This document shows positions 10,041 through 18,390 of a stretch of DNA of 25,901 nucleotides, piece after piece. The DNA comes from Scenedesmus sp. ARA3 (Eukaryota; Chlorophyta; Chlorophyceae; Sphaeropleales; Scenedesmaceae): contig RWJK01001364.1 of the NCBI GenBank assembly GCA_004335835.1, positions 1 to 25,901 of the forward strand, given 5' to 3'. How positions within the stretch are numbered: the first letter of the stretch is position 1; the number at the start of each line of letters is the position of its first letter. The position numbers were made by a program, and so were the translations under genes. A model generated the notes under the pieces. The model did not search any database, was not told the origin of the DNA, and saw only the letters and a program-made list of their open reading frames with translations.

Positions 10041-10313
10041 CGTTAGTGAGGGATCTGGAGCTGTGTAGAATGCTAAGTCGAGACACTGGAGACACTTTGG
10101 TGAGACCTACTGCAAAACGAGACTGCAAAGAAGCCGAAGCAGCGCCTGTCATCAGTCTGCCGGGCCCAAAGCAGCATGATCTGAGACTGGTGCTGACATC
10201 CGAGGTTACTGCTTCCTCGCACAGACAGACACAAAAGCGGCAGGATGCTCCAGCGTACCACGAGCGCACACCACGGCTGCGAGCAGCAGCACAATTGCGG
10301 CTGCTTTGTGCAT
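7723..10313 (-). CDS. Small secreted cysteine-rich protein with LTP/2S-albumin-like cysteine spacing
   Basis: Exons with exactly matched phases are 10259-10313, 9650-9869, (optional 9389-9457), 8506-8630 and 7723-7832, giving 169 aa, or 192 aa with the optional exon. Residues 1-18 are a signal peptide (MHKAAAIVLLLAAVVCAR). A Ser/Pro-rich stretch and an Ala-Pro run (GPAPAPAPAPAPA) follow, resembling hydroxyproline-rich linkers of algal extracellular proteins. The rest holds cysteines at 85, 108, 118-119, 134, 136, 145, 155, 165 and 169: C-X22-C-X9-CC-X14-CIC-X8-C-X9-C-X9-C-X3-C. The CC and CxC pairs follow the eight-cysteine motif of plant lipid-transfer and seed-storage helical proteins, with two extra cysteines. 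The phase-1 junction 8506|7832 creates the CIC motif. Its role is inferred only as an extracellular, perhaps lipid- or wall-related, protein. Intron 1 contains (CTG)31 in sense orientation. Confidence 0.8.
8177..8268 (-). repeat. Diverged copy of the 3' half of exon 8506-8630
   Basis: In transcript sense it reads NPIQCCTDSV, then a 21-base in-frame insertion (NSIQVSL), then KLLDGPDLRGCEC. It is a duplicate of the cysteine-motif exon edge including the donor region, placed inside the next intron. Two shorter fragments starting RGCECVDLGG lie at about 8375-8395 and 8435-8455. Position and lack of a matching acceptor argue that these copies are not constitutively spliced. Confidence 0.75.
8580..9224 (-). 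repeat. Array of five exon-start copies separated by CAG/CTG tracts
   Basis: The 5' part of exon 8506-8630, with its acceptor, starts at 8630 (full-length exon) and again at 8759, 8903, 9026 and 9171, offsets of 129, 144, 123 and 145. Each copy reads close to YNSDPNRLRAALGPACA in transcript sense, then runs into intronic CTG repeats without the downstream half or a donor. Acceptors are CACAG, CACAG, TGCAG, ACGG (lost in the 9026 copy) and CTCAG. CAG tracts on the plus strand are 8650-8676 (9 units), 8770-8805 (12), 9046-9087 (14) and 9201-9224 (8). Only the 8630 copy can make the complete cysteine motif. Confidence 0.9.
9380..9712 (-). repeat. Duplicated exon: 9389-9457 is a copy of the 3' end of exon 9650-9869
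   Basis: The 72 bases at 9380-9451 match 9641-9712 with about five mismatches; both read LKMDLLEALRCQ(K/N)VYHWQ followed by donor CA|GTGAGTGGC. The 9389-9457 copy has its own acceptor (AAGAAG|G), is 69 bases long and is phase 2 at both ends, so it can be included or skipped without changing frame. A third, more decayed donor-edge copy ends at 9552 (ELYHM, CA|GTGAGTGG); I found no phase-compatible acceptor for it. Confidence 0.85.
9461..9530. repeat. Near-perfect inverted repeat (foldback) next to the duplicated exon
   Basis: The segment 9461-9478 and the reverse complement of 9512-9529 agree at 16 of 18 positions (core gttggatga / tcatccaac). Inside are TTGCCA (9485-9490) and TGGCAA (9500-9505) around the palindrome CACCGGTG (9492-9499). 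It would form a long hairpin in the transcript. It ends directly at the acceptor side of exon 9389-9457. Confidence 0.85.
9929..10035. repeat. CAG tract: (CAG)4, interruption, (CAG)31
   Basis: Four units at 9929-9940, then CG, then 31 uninterrupted units at 9943-10035. It lies in intron 1 of the cysteine-rich gene and reads CTG in transcript sense, upstream of a C/T-rich tract and the acceptor CCCCAG at 9870. Confidence 0.97.
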
Positions 10314-10466
10314 GGCTGGGGGTTTTGAAGTCTCGAGGAAAGAAAACTGCCCAGGTGGCGGGTAGCCCTGATCTGGCGATGAATAGTTTCCGAGCTTGCT
10401 TTCTGGCAGAGAAAAAGGCAATTGAAGCCCTAGGAAATTGATCCGTGCGGTTGTGGTGTCAATGTG

Positions 10467-10474
10467 CATATATG
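10467..10474 (-). promoter_or_regulatory. Possible TATA box of the cysteine-rich gene
   Basis: The palindrome CATATATG lies about 155 bases upstream of the ATG at 10313. It is the only TATA-like element close to that start. It is a weak call because the motif is short and symmetrical. Confidence 0.35.
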
Positions 10475-11633
10475 GTCGCCAGCTGGCAAGGTGACAATGT
10501 TACGGAGAACATCAGTTCTCCTGATGCCGTGAGATGTTCGCCGCAAAGCAACACGTGGCACCGGCGCGCTCATCATGCATGTAATCATCTTCATGAATTC
10601 GTAATATATGATAGTAATGTGCGTTTACAGCTTTCTCGAGTGTGTTAACGTGAGATCTTCGATGACGGTTGGCATGACAGGTGATTGATCCATTGGACCG
10701 CTCTCGAAGATCGTTGCATGCCATGCTTGCAGGGATACTGGAAGTCCATAATCAACTCGAAGCCATGAACAGCAAGATAATCATTTACAGCCATGTGTAC
10801 TGCCAGTGCTCTGCTACAGCCTGATGAATCATTGGCCTGTGGCCGCTGCATCACAGCTGTACGTACTGGCAGTATACTGCCAGTGCAGCACTGCTCAACT
10901 CTCAAAGTAAATACTTCAGCCGATAGCCAAGCTGTATTGAGGCACCGCGCAGTGTGCAAAGAGTGTCATGCAGTGCACTCCTGCATTCACACATCCAACG
11001 CTGGTTCCCTGGATTCAGGGAAACGGTCGGTGAAAACCGAAGGAAGGATACTGCTATGTCCTCGCGGCTCTCNGCAGGATTCCGTCGATTGCTGGCTACA
11101 TACATACCAGCCCTGCCAGGCACGCAGCCAACCGTATGGGTAACCCCCACCTGCTGCCTGGTGCAGGCGGTGAGGGGGTCTGGGTGGTCTACCCCTCACC
11201 AATAGAGAGGCAATAATAGTCGTAGTTTCCGCTCCGTACGGGGCGCGGTTGCCGATGCCGATGACAAGGTATGGCTTACAAGAAGACTATTATTATTATT
11301 ATTATCCAACACTGGCTGAAGAACTGGAGGGCGCGCGCCTTGCACAAGCGCAAGGCCATGCACCAGACATATCAAGTGCGTGGCTGCTAATTTGAGCAGC
11401 AATAGATGACACAACAACTCAACTCAGTGATGCCTGCAACCCATCAGCCATGCAGAAATATGCAATACCAGGTCAGAAGCATTCTGCAACTGTACTGCTG
11501 CACGGCACGTGGGCCCACCACATGCATCTGCATGCTGTGTGCAGTGTCAGCTGTCTGTGATCACAAGCTCTGGTGATCTCACAACAACTCAGCTTTTTTG
11601 TTGAGTTTTGCAATGGCTCTGCCCTCAGTGCCG
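10475..11633. other. Intergenic stretch with one ambiguous base and an ATT microsatellite
   Basis: No convincing gene. It holds a single N at 11073 and an ATT run at about 11288-11306. The left part is presumably promoter of the cysteine-rich gene, the right part 3' flank of the SurE gene. Confidence 0.5.
11276..11280 (-). terminator. TGTAA poly(A) signal candidate for the SurE gene
   Basis: TTACA on the plus strand is TGTAA on the minus strand, the usual green-algal poly(A) signal. It is about 355 bases past the stop at 11634, which is an acceptable 3' UTR length for such algae. Confidence 0.4.
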
Positions 11634-12378
11634 CTAAGCAGCTGCTTTCACTGGTCCCCGCACTGCCAGCTGCGCTTTCTGTGCAGCCAACTCAACTATG
11701 CTTGCTACTGCCTCACGGGCACTGCTTGATACTGCACATGTTGCGTCCTGCAGCAGCAAACATGGTGGGCAGCGGACAAGCAACCAGCTCAGTTCAATTT
11801 GTCGCTGCGTGTGACTGTTAGACTTGCACGCAGCAACACAGCTGCAGCATACAATCAGGCACGGCCGACACACTCACATAACATAAAACTGCAAGCCTGG
11901 CTTTCAAACACCAACCTAATCTATGTACCAGCATGAGCAACAGAGCCGCATCAGCAGCAGCAGCAGCAGCAGCAGCAAGGGCTCACCAGCCGCAGGGGCA
12001 CGTCCTGCCGCAGCAGCAGCGGCGTGACGCTGACCCAGCCGTTGCTGACAGCCCAGTTGTCGCTGCCTTCACTGTCATCACTGCAGCATGAAGCAACGCA
12101 TGCGGCAGCAAGGCACACGGGCAAACTGTTATAGAGCGCCCATCAACACGCAGTACGTACTGTGGACATCAGTGGTGACAGAGAAACATGTGCATTATGG
12201 GCATGAAGCACGGAACACAGCACAACAAAGCAAGAGCAACAGCTGCTGAACAGTGATTGAAACAAGGCTGCTCACTCGCGCATTGCGCCTGCGTAGTTCC
12301 TGAACACGCGCAGGTTAGGCGTGTGCTCATCAACCTCAGGCAGGTGCGGGCCAGTTGGCTCAGTTACCTCCAGGAACT

Positions 12379-12416
<38 letters not shown>

Positions 12417-14733
12417 CCCAGCGTGCGGTGAAAGCAGCACCCAAGCACTTATAGCATGCTGCAGCTGGCAGGAATTGCATGCACCCGTACATGCAAAAAA
12501 ACAGCCAGATCCTGGCTGTTGCTGCCAGCTTTGCATAACTGCACAACCGCCTGTGTGATGNNNNNNNCAAAAAAAAACACAACACACCATCCTTCAACCG
12601 CCATGCAACCTCGCCCCACGCACCTTGGGAAAAACACAGCCAGTGCCCTGATGTGTCAGCGCCAGGCCTGCCGGCTGCCCTGCTGCTGCTGCTGCTGCTG
12701 CCGCCTCCGCTGGGAAGTTCACGTTGATCACGCAGCCCGCCTCAAATGCGCGGGAATGGTGGGCGCAGCCATTGGTCAGCCCTTCCAGTGTGGCCTGCAG
12801 GCGTACGAGGTAAGAAACGTGAAGGAAAGAACAGTGCAGGACAGTGCATGTTGATCAAAGGCGCGCAATGGTGGGCGTAGCCTGCAGCAAGGCCCTGCAA
12901 GGTGGCCTGCAGACTTTGAGTGGATCCTTTGCATGGGGTAGATGATGTGTTGATTGAGCAGCACAGTGATGCACGTTATCCCGCAGAATTTGAAAAGTGG
13001 TATAACAAGTGATGTGGGCGCAGCCACTGGCCTGGCTCTGCAGTACGCGTGACAAGTGACGGCTTGATTTGCGATCAGGTGCGCATGAAGAAAACCATAC
13101 AGTATTTCAACGAGTAACATGGCCGCAGCGCCGTGCATTGCACCTGTATGAGCGCCACTGCAAGCGCCGCTGGCGTTGTGTAGTGCTGCTGCTGCTTGGC
13201 TTTGTGGTCAGCTAGGGACAGCGCCATAGCAGGCACACCCTGCAGGCACAAACAGTAAAAAAAGGCAAAGTCAAGCCAGGCAGTACAAGTACACAAAGTC
13301 ACAAGTCAGACCAGGCAGCACCACTGTCAGCAAGCTACTTGCAGCAGGCGCATTGCACTTCACAGTTCCTCTGTGAGTGCATAGGTGTTACGGGAACATG
13401 GGTGAGAGCAAAATACCACACGTGCTGCTGCTGCTGCCGCCGCCTGCAGCCTGAGCAGCTTCAAAGGCTTCCACACACTGTGTGCATCTCCGCTGAGGGC
13501 ACTGCAGCTCCGTAGTGACGCAGAGCTTGCCTTGCAACCAACATGACGCATGTTGCAACATGATGTGGACACACTACAACGAAGGAGTGTCTAATCAATA
13601 TCTTCCCAGCGCCATGCTTGCCTTGCATGCTGCCTCGCGCGCCGCGCCCACAGTGCCGCTGTAGATGACGTGCAGCCCACAGTTGTCGCCCCGGTTGATG
13701 CCGCTGGCCACCAGATCAAAGGTGATGCCCTGAACACAGCACACGTTCATGCAGATGCGGATGCGATATATGCAACCAGTCCTTTGGCATGGTCATCAAC
13801 AACATAGACGAGGGCACCAGGTCACAACTGGTGCCTGCACAGCGCGAGGCGCATTGCAACAGCTGCAGCTGGGCTAATCAGCCCAGCAAGCGCTGCCGTT
13901 CGTCCCCTTCTGCTGCTGATGATGCTGCTGCCGCCGCTGCTGCAGCTGCTGCTGCTGCACAACCACGCACGCCTGGGTCAGCCACGCCATGACGCTCTCA
14001 CCTCAAACACTGGGCTGTTGAGGGCCAGCATGACTGCGTGCCCAAATGAGCTACACCATGCTGTTGCTGCTGCTGCTGCTGCTGCTGCAGAAACACAACC
14101 GGTGGCCTGCTCACCTCGAACACGGGGCTGTTGAGGGCCAGCATGACTGCATCAGCAGGGGTGCCATCCACTGCAAACGCTGCTGCTGCGCCAGGCACCT
14201 CTGACGGGTAACATTGCAGGTACCTGCAGGCAAGAAAGCATGACCATTTATAATAACGCTGGTCAGCAGGCTTGAGAAGCCATGGCCGTAATCTGCATAG
14301 TTTCCTGGGCTAGGTTCTTGCTTACTGATGCAAATCACATGTAGTGTGCCATGCAGATGTCATGCACATGACCCACATAACTTTGCTGCAACTGCCGCTG
14401 CAGCAATCAACACACGCTGCATGCATGATCATCACGTGCCCACCTGCCAAGGGTTATCGCATGGCTCTGTGCAGAGCGCTCCCCTGATGGGGCGCACACA
14501 TAAACATCGCAACAGCCTGACTGTGACAGCAGCAGCACAAGCTCCCGAAGGCCGGGAGCACTGATGCCATCATCATTGCTGACAAGCACTCGTGGTAGCC
14601 GACCGTTCGATGCTGCCATGGCTGCTATGTTTCGCCTCGCTCTTGCTGCTACTGCTACTGCTGGGGTGGTTCGAGTTGCAGCTACTGTTCTTGCCTGATG
14701 CCTGGCGTGCACCAAGCTCCTGCAAACGTTCAT
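11634..14733 (-). CDS. surE: SurE-type 5'/3'-nucleotidase (acid phosphatase), complete, 8 exons
   Basis: Exons are 14444-14733, 14115-14223, 13622-13729, 13144-13239, 12624-12794, 12276-12376, 11987-12080 and 11634-11747. They sum to 1083 bases (360 aa) with all phases matching. SurE enzymes are metal-dependent phosphatases that hydrolyse nucleoside monophosphates. Visible motifs: [15 protein letters not shown] (metal-binding Asp54-Asp55), SAQSHAIT (about 87-94), DGTPADAV (116-123), ASGINRGDN (141-149), [11 protein letters not shown] (156-166), INVNFP (224-229), LTHQGTG, and NGWVSVTPL near the C-terminus, all in family order. Residues 1-45 are Arg/Ala-rich and lack acidic residues, like an organelle transit peptide (inference). 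The exon 3 donor is GC rather than GT (AAG|GCAAGC), supported by [11 protein letters not shown] aligning without gaps to plant SurE. The gene is divergent from the gene at 15032. Length slightly exceeds plant homologues because of the presequence and an Ala run. Confidence 0.96.
12383..12415. repeat. (CAG)11 abutting a splice acceptor
   Basis: It lies in SurE intron 5. In transcript sense it is (CTG)11 followed by TTGCAG and exon 6 (start 12376), so it takes the place of the polypyrimidine tract. A similar (CAG)8 lies at 11952-11975, in the intron just after exon 7. Confidence 0.9.
12561..12567. other. Assembly gap of seven Ns
   Basis: Seven Ns followed by CAAAAAAAAAC, inside SurE intron 5. 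True gap length is unknown. No coding exon is interrupted. Confidence 0.99.
12723..13047 (-). repeat. Partial copies of the SurE exon 5 start in intron 4
   Basis: The exon 5 acceptor edge (12748-12800, [14 protein letters not shown]) has a diverged copy at 12861-12912, an offset of about 112. That copy includes CTGCAGGCCAC and GGCTACGCCCACCAT in transcript sense. A shorter one lies at about 13010-13047 (GGCTGCGCCCACAT). The homology with 12861-12912 extends to a shared gttgatca (12724 and 12850). The copies keep an acceptor-like CTGCAG and could act as decoys. Confidence 0.75.
13997..14152 (-). repeat. Partial copy of the SurE exon 2 end in intron 2
   Basis: The bases 14110-14152 (exon 2 end [12 protein letters not shown] and donor GAG|GTGAGC) are repeated at 13997-14039 with only a few changes, an offset of 113. 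The copy ends in a good donor GAG|GTGAGA in the same phase, so it could serve as an alternative donor. A run of CAG in transcript sense (14065-14088) separates the two. Confidence 0.85.
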
Positions 14734-14894
14734 GCTAGTGGACTAGTCCTTGCGGTTTCGATTGCAAAGAACGGCGTTTGGTATCACGAGGTACAGCTTG
14801 CCGTGTGGTCCGAGGCACCTCATGTCACTGGGCGGTTTTGCGTGACTGGTGACACCCCGGGCAAGTGATTGCATGTCGGATGCGCCGTTTTACT

Positions 14895-14904
14895 GTATTT
14901 ATAA
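14895..14904 (+). promoter_or_regulatory. TATA-like element between divergent genes
   Basis: TATTTATAAG lies 128 bases before the ATG at 15032, a suitable place for that gene's promoter. The whole SurE/15032 intergenic region is only 298 bases between ATGs, so it is probably a shared bidirectional promoter. Confidence 0.45.
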
Positions 14905-15031
14905 GGCTATAAACCACTCAAAGCTATTGATACTGCACGAGCGTTTGCTGTCACCCGTGCACGCCCCTTCTTGCAGGCCCAGGTTCAACAGTCACCCCTT
15001 TGCTGTCCTGCTGACACCCCTGCGTTGCACA

Positions 15032-15132
15032 ATGCAGTGCCACTACAAGCACCCCCTTAGCTCCTCCATCACTCACCAGCAGCTTGCCAGCAGGCTGCAG
15101 CACCAGGTGCAGCACATTCCACAGCGCCACCT

Positions 15133-15163
<31 letters not shown>

Positions 15164-16222
15164 GCAGCTCTGCTAGTAGCTCAAGGCCTCAAAGAAAACA
15201 TTGCCAAGCTGGCAGCAGTAGACACCATCCAGCAGGTCACATTGCAGCCAGTAAACCACAGCATCCCTAATGCCCCTGGCAAACAGGCCAGCGTGGCGAT
15301 CTATGCACACCTGGCGGCAAAGTATGGTGGCAAAATCAATGCAGATGCTGCACAGGAAGGACTGGAGTTGTATGGAGAGTATGTGGAGGAGGCAAAGCAG
15401 GTAAAGGTCTCGGTTTTAAGCTTAAGTTTGACACCAGGGTTCAAGAGGAAGCACATGCACCAGCGCGGTTTGTGTTGCGGCATTGGCGTGCAGCAGGTGC
15501 CAGGGATCAGGGCGTGACATGCGGGTGATGCGGGTAGGGTGCTGCCTTCTCCTCCGAAACTTGCAACCGGGTTCAGATGATATGTGAGTTGAAAGTAGGG
15601 TGCGGTCTACTAATGCGGGTAAGTACTCGGGTACTAGCTGGCCCTCGCCTGTAACAAGCTGTATGGGGGGTTGTGGAGGAGGCACAGCATGTGAAGAGGT
15701 TTTGAGGCTCGACAGCAAGCGCATGCAACAACCATTCAGCAGCGCACTGGGTTGCAACGTCAGCGGCTGCTGCTGGTGACAAGGAGTGACTCTGAGGCGG
15801 CGCATGCAGGGTGATGCCTGCCGAGTGCAGCTGCACAAGCAGCGCTGGGTGTGCAGCATGCCGGGTTTATGCATGTCCAGTGAGCTCAACAGCTTCGTTG
15901 TGTGTTTGCTCGTGGTGCCGCTAGCTCTGCCCGTCTGCAGCTGCGATGACAAACTGCTTGGCGACGACTCGGGCTTGGAAATCGCTGGGCAGATATATGC
16001 GAGACCAAGATACTTCGCTCCCGGCTCTCAAGCAGCACACCAAGCCTGGTGCTGCCCACATATAAGTCCAAATAGGGCAGCAATCTGAGGCCCCAGCATC
16101 CTTCCTTGTACTGTCTGCCTTGTTATTTTGGTGGTGCGCCGCTGCAGGTGCCGGGCTCCCACCCCAACATAGATATCTTGCTGGACGTGCTCAGCAATGG
16201 CGAAGAGCTGACAGTGGATGTT

Positions 16223-16234
<12 letters not shown>
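15032..16234 (+). CDS. Two-exon protein of unknown function, 151 aa, with poly-Gln
   Basis: Exons are 15032-15400 and 16148-16234, joined in phase 0 (GCAAAGCAG|GTAAAG to GCTGCAG|GTGCCG). The N-terminal about 45 residues are Gln/His-rich with a Gln run encoded by CAG at 15134-15160. Then comes a compact, conserved-looking domain (GLKENIAKLAAVDTIQQV ... AIYAHLAAKYGGKINADAAQ) ending EAKQ-VPGSHPNIDILLDVL and SNGEELTVDV. It is predicted mainly helical and acidic at its end. I do not recognise the family. The N-terminus could be an organelle presequence, and an in-frame upstream ATG at 14873 would give a longer protein; 15032 is preferred because it follows the TATA-like element. The stop codon TAG lies inside a CAG repeat. 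The 747-bp intron shows no further exon I trust. Confidence 0.75.
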
Positions 16235-16254
<20 letters not shown>

Positions 16255-16258
16255 GTAA
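16235..16258 (+). repeat. (CAG)7 between two in-frame stop codons
   Basis: The coding sequence ends CAG CAG CAG TAG (stop 16232-16234), then seven in-frame CAG units, then TAA at 16256-16258. The stop appears to be a C-to-T change inside a CAG tract. Confidence 0.95.
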
Positions 16259-16392
16259 CAGGACGCGTGCAAGGGTCTGAGGGTCTCTTGCAATGTGTTG
16301 GCAGGCCACTGACTTAGCGTGGGGAGCGGTGGCCTTGGTGTGACTTGACAGCATAACCAACCAGTCCAGAAGCTGTTCAATCATGTCGTTTA

Positions 16393-16409
16393 TTCCGGTG
16401 CCACCGGAA
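16393..16409 (+). other. 3' UTR hairpin
   Basis: TTCCGGT-GCC-ACCGGAA forms a perfect 7-bp stem with a 3-base loop, flanked by partly complementary TTAT and AATAA. It lies 159 bases after the stop of the preceding gene. Confidence 0.6.
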
Positions 16410-16563
16410 CAATAACTGAGTTATTATGTGCGAATATCTGTGCTAGCTACAGCCGCTGATACCGCCTAGAGGATGTGTTGGTTTGAATGTGTGCTGACCA
16501 CACGGTGTGACTAGCGCTGGCACGGCCACGCTTGCACTGGTGGTGTTATTGAGATGATGAACA

Positions 16564-16568
16564 TGTAA
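16564..16568 (+). terminator. TGTAA poly(A) signal for the 15032-16234 gene
   Basis: TGTAA, the canonical green-algal signal, is 330 bases past the stop and before the convergent gene ending at 16859. Confidence 0.5.
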
Positions 16569-16837
16569 AAGGACAAATATGTACAAGTCCAGGATACCGA
16601 AACGCTGGTAATGCATAGCTGCATGTCATACGAAGACATTATGCTGCCACTGGGCTGCAAACAACCAGGCTGCGCACGTTCAAGCAACACTGGACATGTA
16701 CGAACTTGGTTAACATGGCTGTCCTGGCGCGCAACAGCAGATAGCACATCTGGATCTGTGCCTCACAGACTACACAAATACATTAGTTGTTGCAAATACA
16801 TGCCAGGGTGAGCTGCGGTATTTGCCACAATGGGAGG

Positions 16838-16842
16838 TTACA
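16838..16842 (-). terminator. TGTAA poly(A) signal for the Cys/His-rich, Gln-rich gene
   Basis: TTACA on the plus strand (TGTAA on minus) is 17 bases past the stop codon at 16859. The two genes converge here. Confidence 0.5.
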
Positions 16843-16858
16843 GCCTCTTGCACGCGAT

Positions 16859-16914
16859 TCAAGGGCACAGCAATGCCAGTAACTCTTCGTCAGTAGCGTC
16901 CTCTCCCCCCACGA

Positions 16915-16962
<48 letters not shown>

Positions 16963-17986
16963 ACCAAGAATGGCTAGCCAGTACACCTTCAGCAGGTGCT
17001 TGAAATGCTGACAGCTGCTGCTGCTGGAGCTGATACACATTGTACTGAGCTGGCAGCGGCTGTAGCTGCGTCTGCAGCTGTGGCTGTAGCTGTGGCTGCA
17101 GGTGCGTCTGCAGCTGTGGCTGTAGCTGTGGCTGTAGCTGCGGCTGTAGCTGCGGCTGTAGCTGTGGCTGTGCAGTCCAAGGTGGTGCTGCTGCGTCAGC
17201 GGCATGTGCCTGCAGCGACAGGCCTGCCAGAGGCGCTGCTAAGCCAGCAGCGTGCTGAGCCTGCTGCTGGTGCTGCTCCTGCTGCTGCTGCTGCTGGTAC
17301 CACTGCTGCTGCTCCTGCTGCTGCTGGTACTGCTGCTGATCCCGTCGCTGCTGCACTTCAGCATCAATCCAGCTGTCAGCAACAGCAGCAGCAGCACCAC
17401 CACCTGCAGCTGCCTCTCCCCATGCAGCAGCACTGCTGTTGCCTGCTGCTGTGTCATCCCAGCTGTGTCCAGCAGCCCAAGCAGCAGCAGCACCAGTGTC
17501 ATCTGCTCCAACACCATAAGACCAGCCGCCCTGACCCGGCGTGAACTCGTCTGATTCTTCGTCGTCAGAGCTCTCAAAGAAGATGTAATCCTCCAGCCTG
17601 AATGCACCAGGATTACTCACAGCGTCATCATCATCGCCATCTGCTAGCCAGCTGTCTGCTTCACTGCCAGCGTCGCTGCCAGCAGCAGCAGCAGCAGCAG
17701 CGCTGGTGCTGCCAGGCCTGCTGCTGCTGCCGCCGCCCTGCTGCTGCAGGTCTGCCTCTGTCTTGCGCTGCTTCGCCAGCTGCCGCTTTGCATTCTTCTT
17801 TGCTGCTTTTGCGCTCGCTGCAGCAGCAGCTGCTGCGTTGCGGCCCAGCCGGTCTCCATTCTGCTGCTCTGTGGTTGGCCTGCGCACACGAAAGTAAGCA
17901 AGACAGCAGTACATGTCAAGCACAAGGCTTGTTGGGGTTGAGGAAGAGCACAGCCCACCTTGACAGCTTGGCAGCGCTGCTGCTGT

Positions 17987-18030
<44 letters not shown>

Positions 18031-18354
18031 TGCCAACTGCAGGGTCCAAATGCAGTAGCTGTATGGAGATGGCTGCGTGCCCAAGCACAGGTGATGCAGC
18101 AGTAACACACACATTGTTGGTTGAGTTGGTGACGTTATGAAAAGCACAACAGGCCGTGCAACATGCGCAGGCTGCAAGTGCAAGCCATAGCTCTACACTT
18201 ACTCCACGCAGCAACCTAACGCATTGTGTCATGCACAGAAAGTACACATTCTACCTCCCACTTACGCGGCTTGTGGCTGTACCGCTGCTGATGCTAGCCG
18301 CACTGGCTTGCTGTTGAGCGATGGCTTCTGAGGCTTCTGGGCTGCCTTGGGGCG

Positions 18355-18390
<36 letters not shown>

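Noticed and set aside
9646..10269. Minus ORF with a poly-Leu stretch of about 35 residues, suggesting a membrane anchor
   Set aside because: The Leu run is the intronic CTG tract read through; phase-matched splicing (10259|9869) removes it.
11279..11420. Possible transposon fragment near the ATT microsatellite
   Set aside because: No terminal repeats, target duplications or recognisable transposase or RT residues.
15951..16010. Plus-strand DDSGLEIAGQIYARPRY, resembling the DDSGL motif of inosine triphosphatases
   Set aside because: It lies in an intron, lacks the rest of the family motifs and has no supporting splice sites; a chance match.
17239..17607. Ser/Leu-rich ORFs on both strands within the Gln-rich exon
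   Set aside because: Shadow frames of CAG-rich coding sequence.
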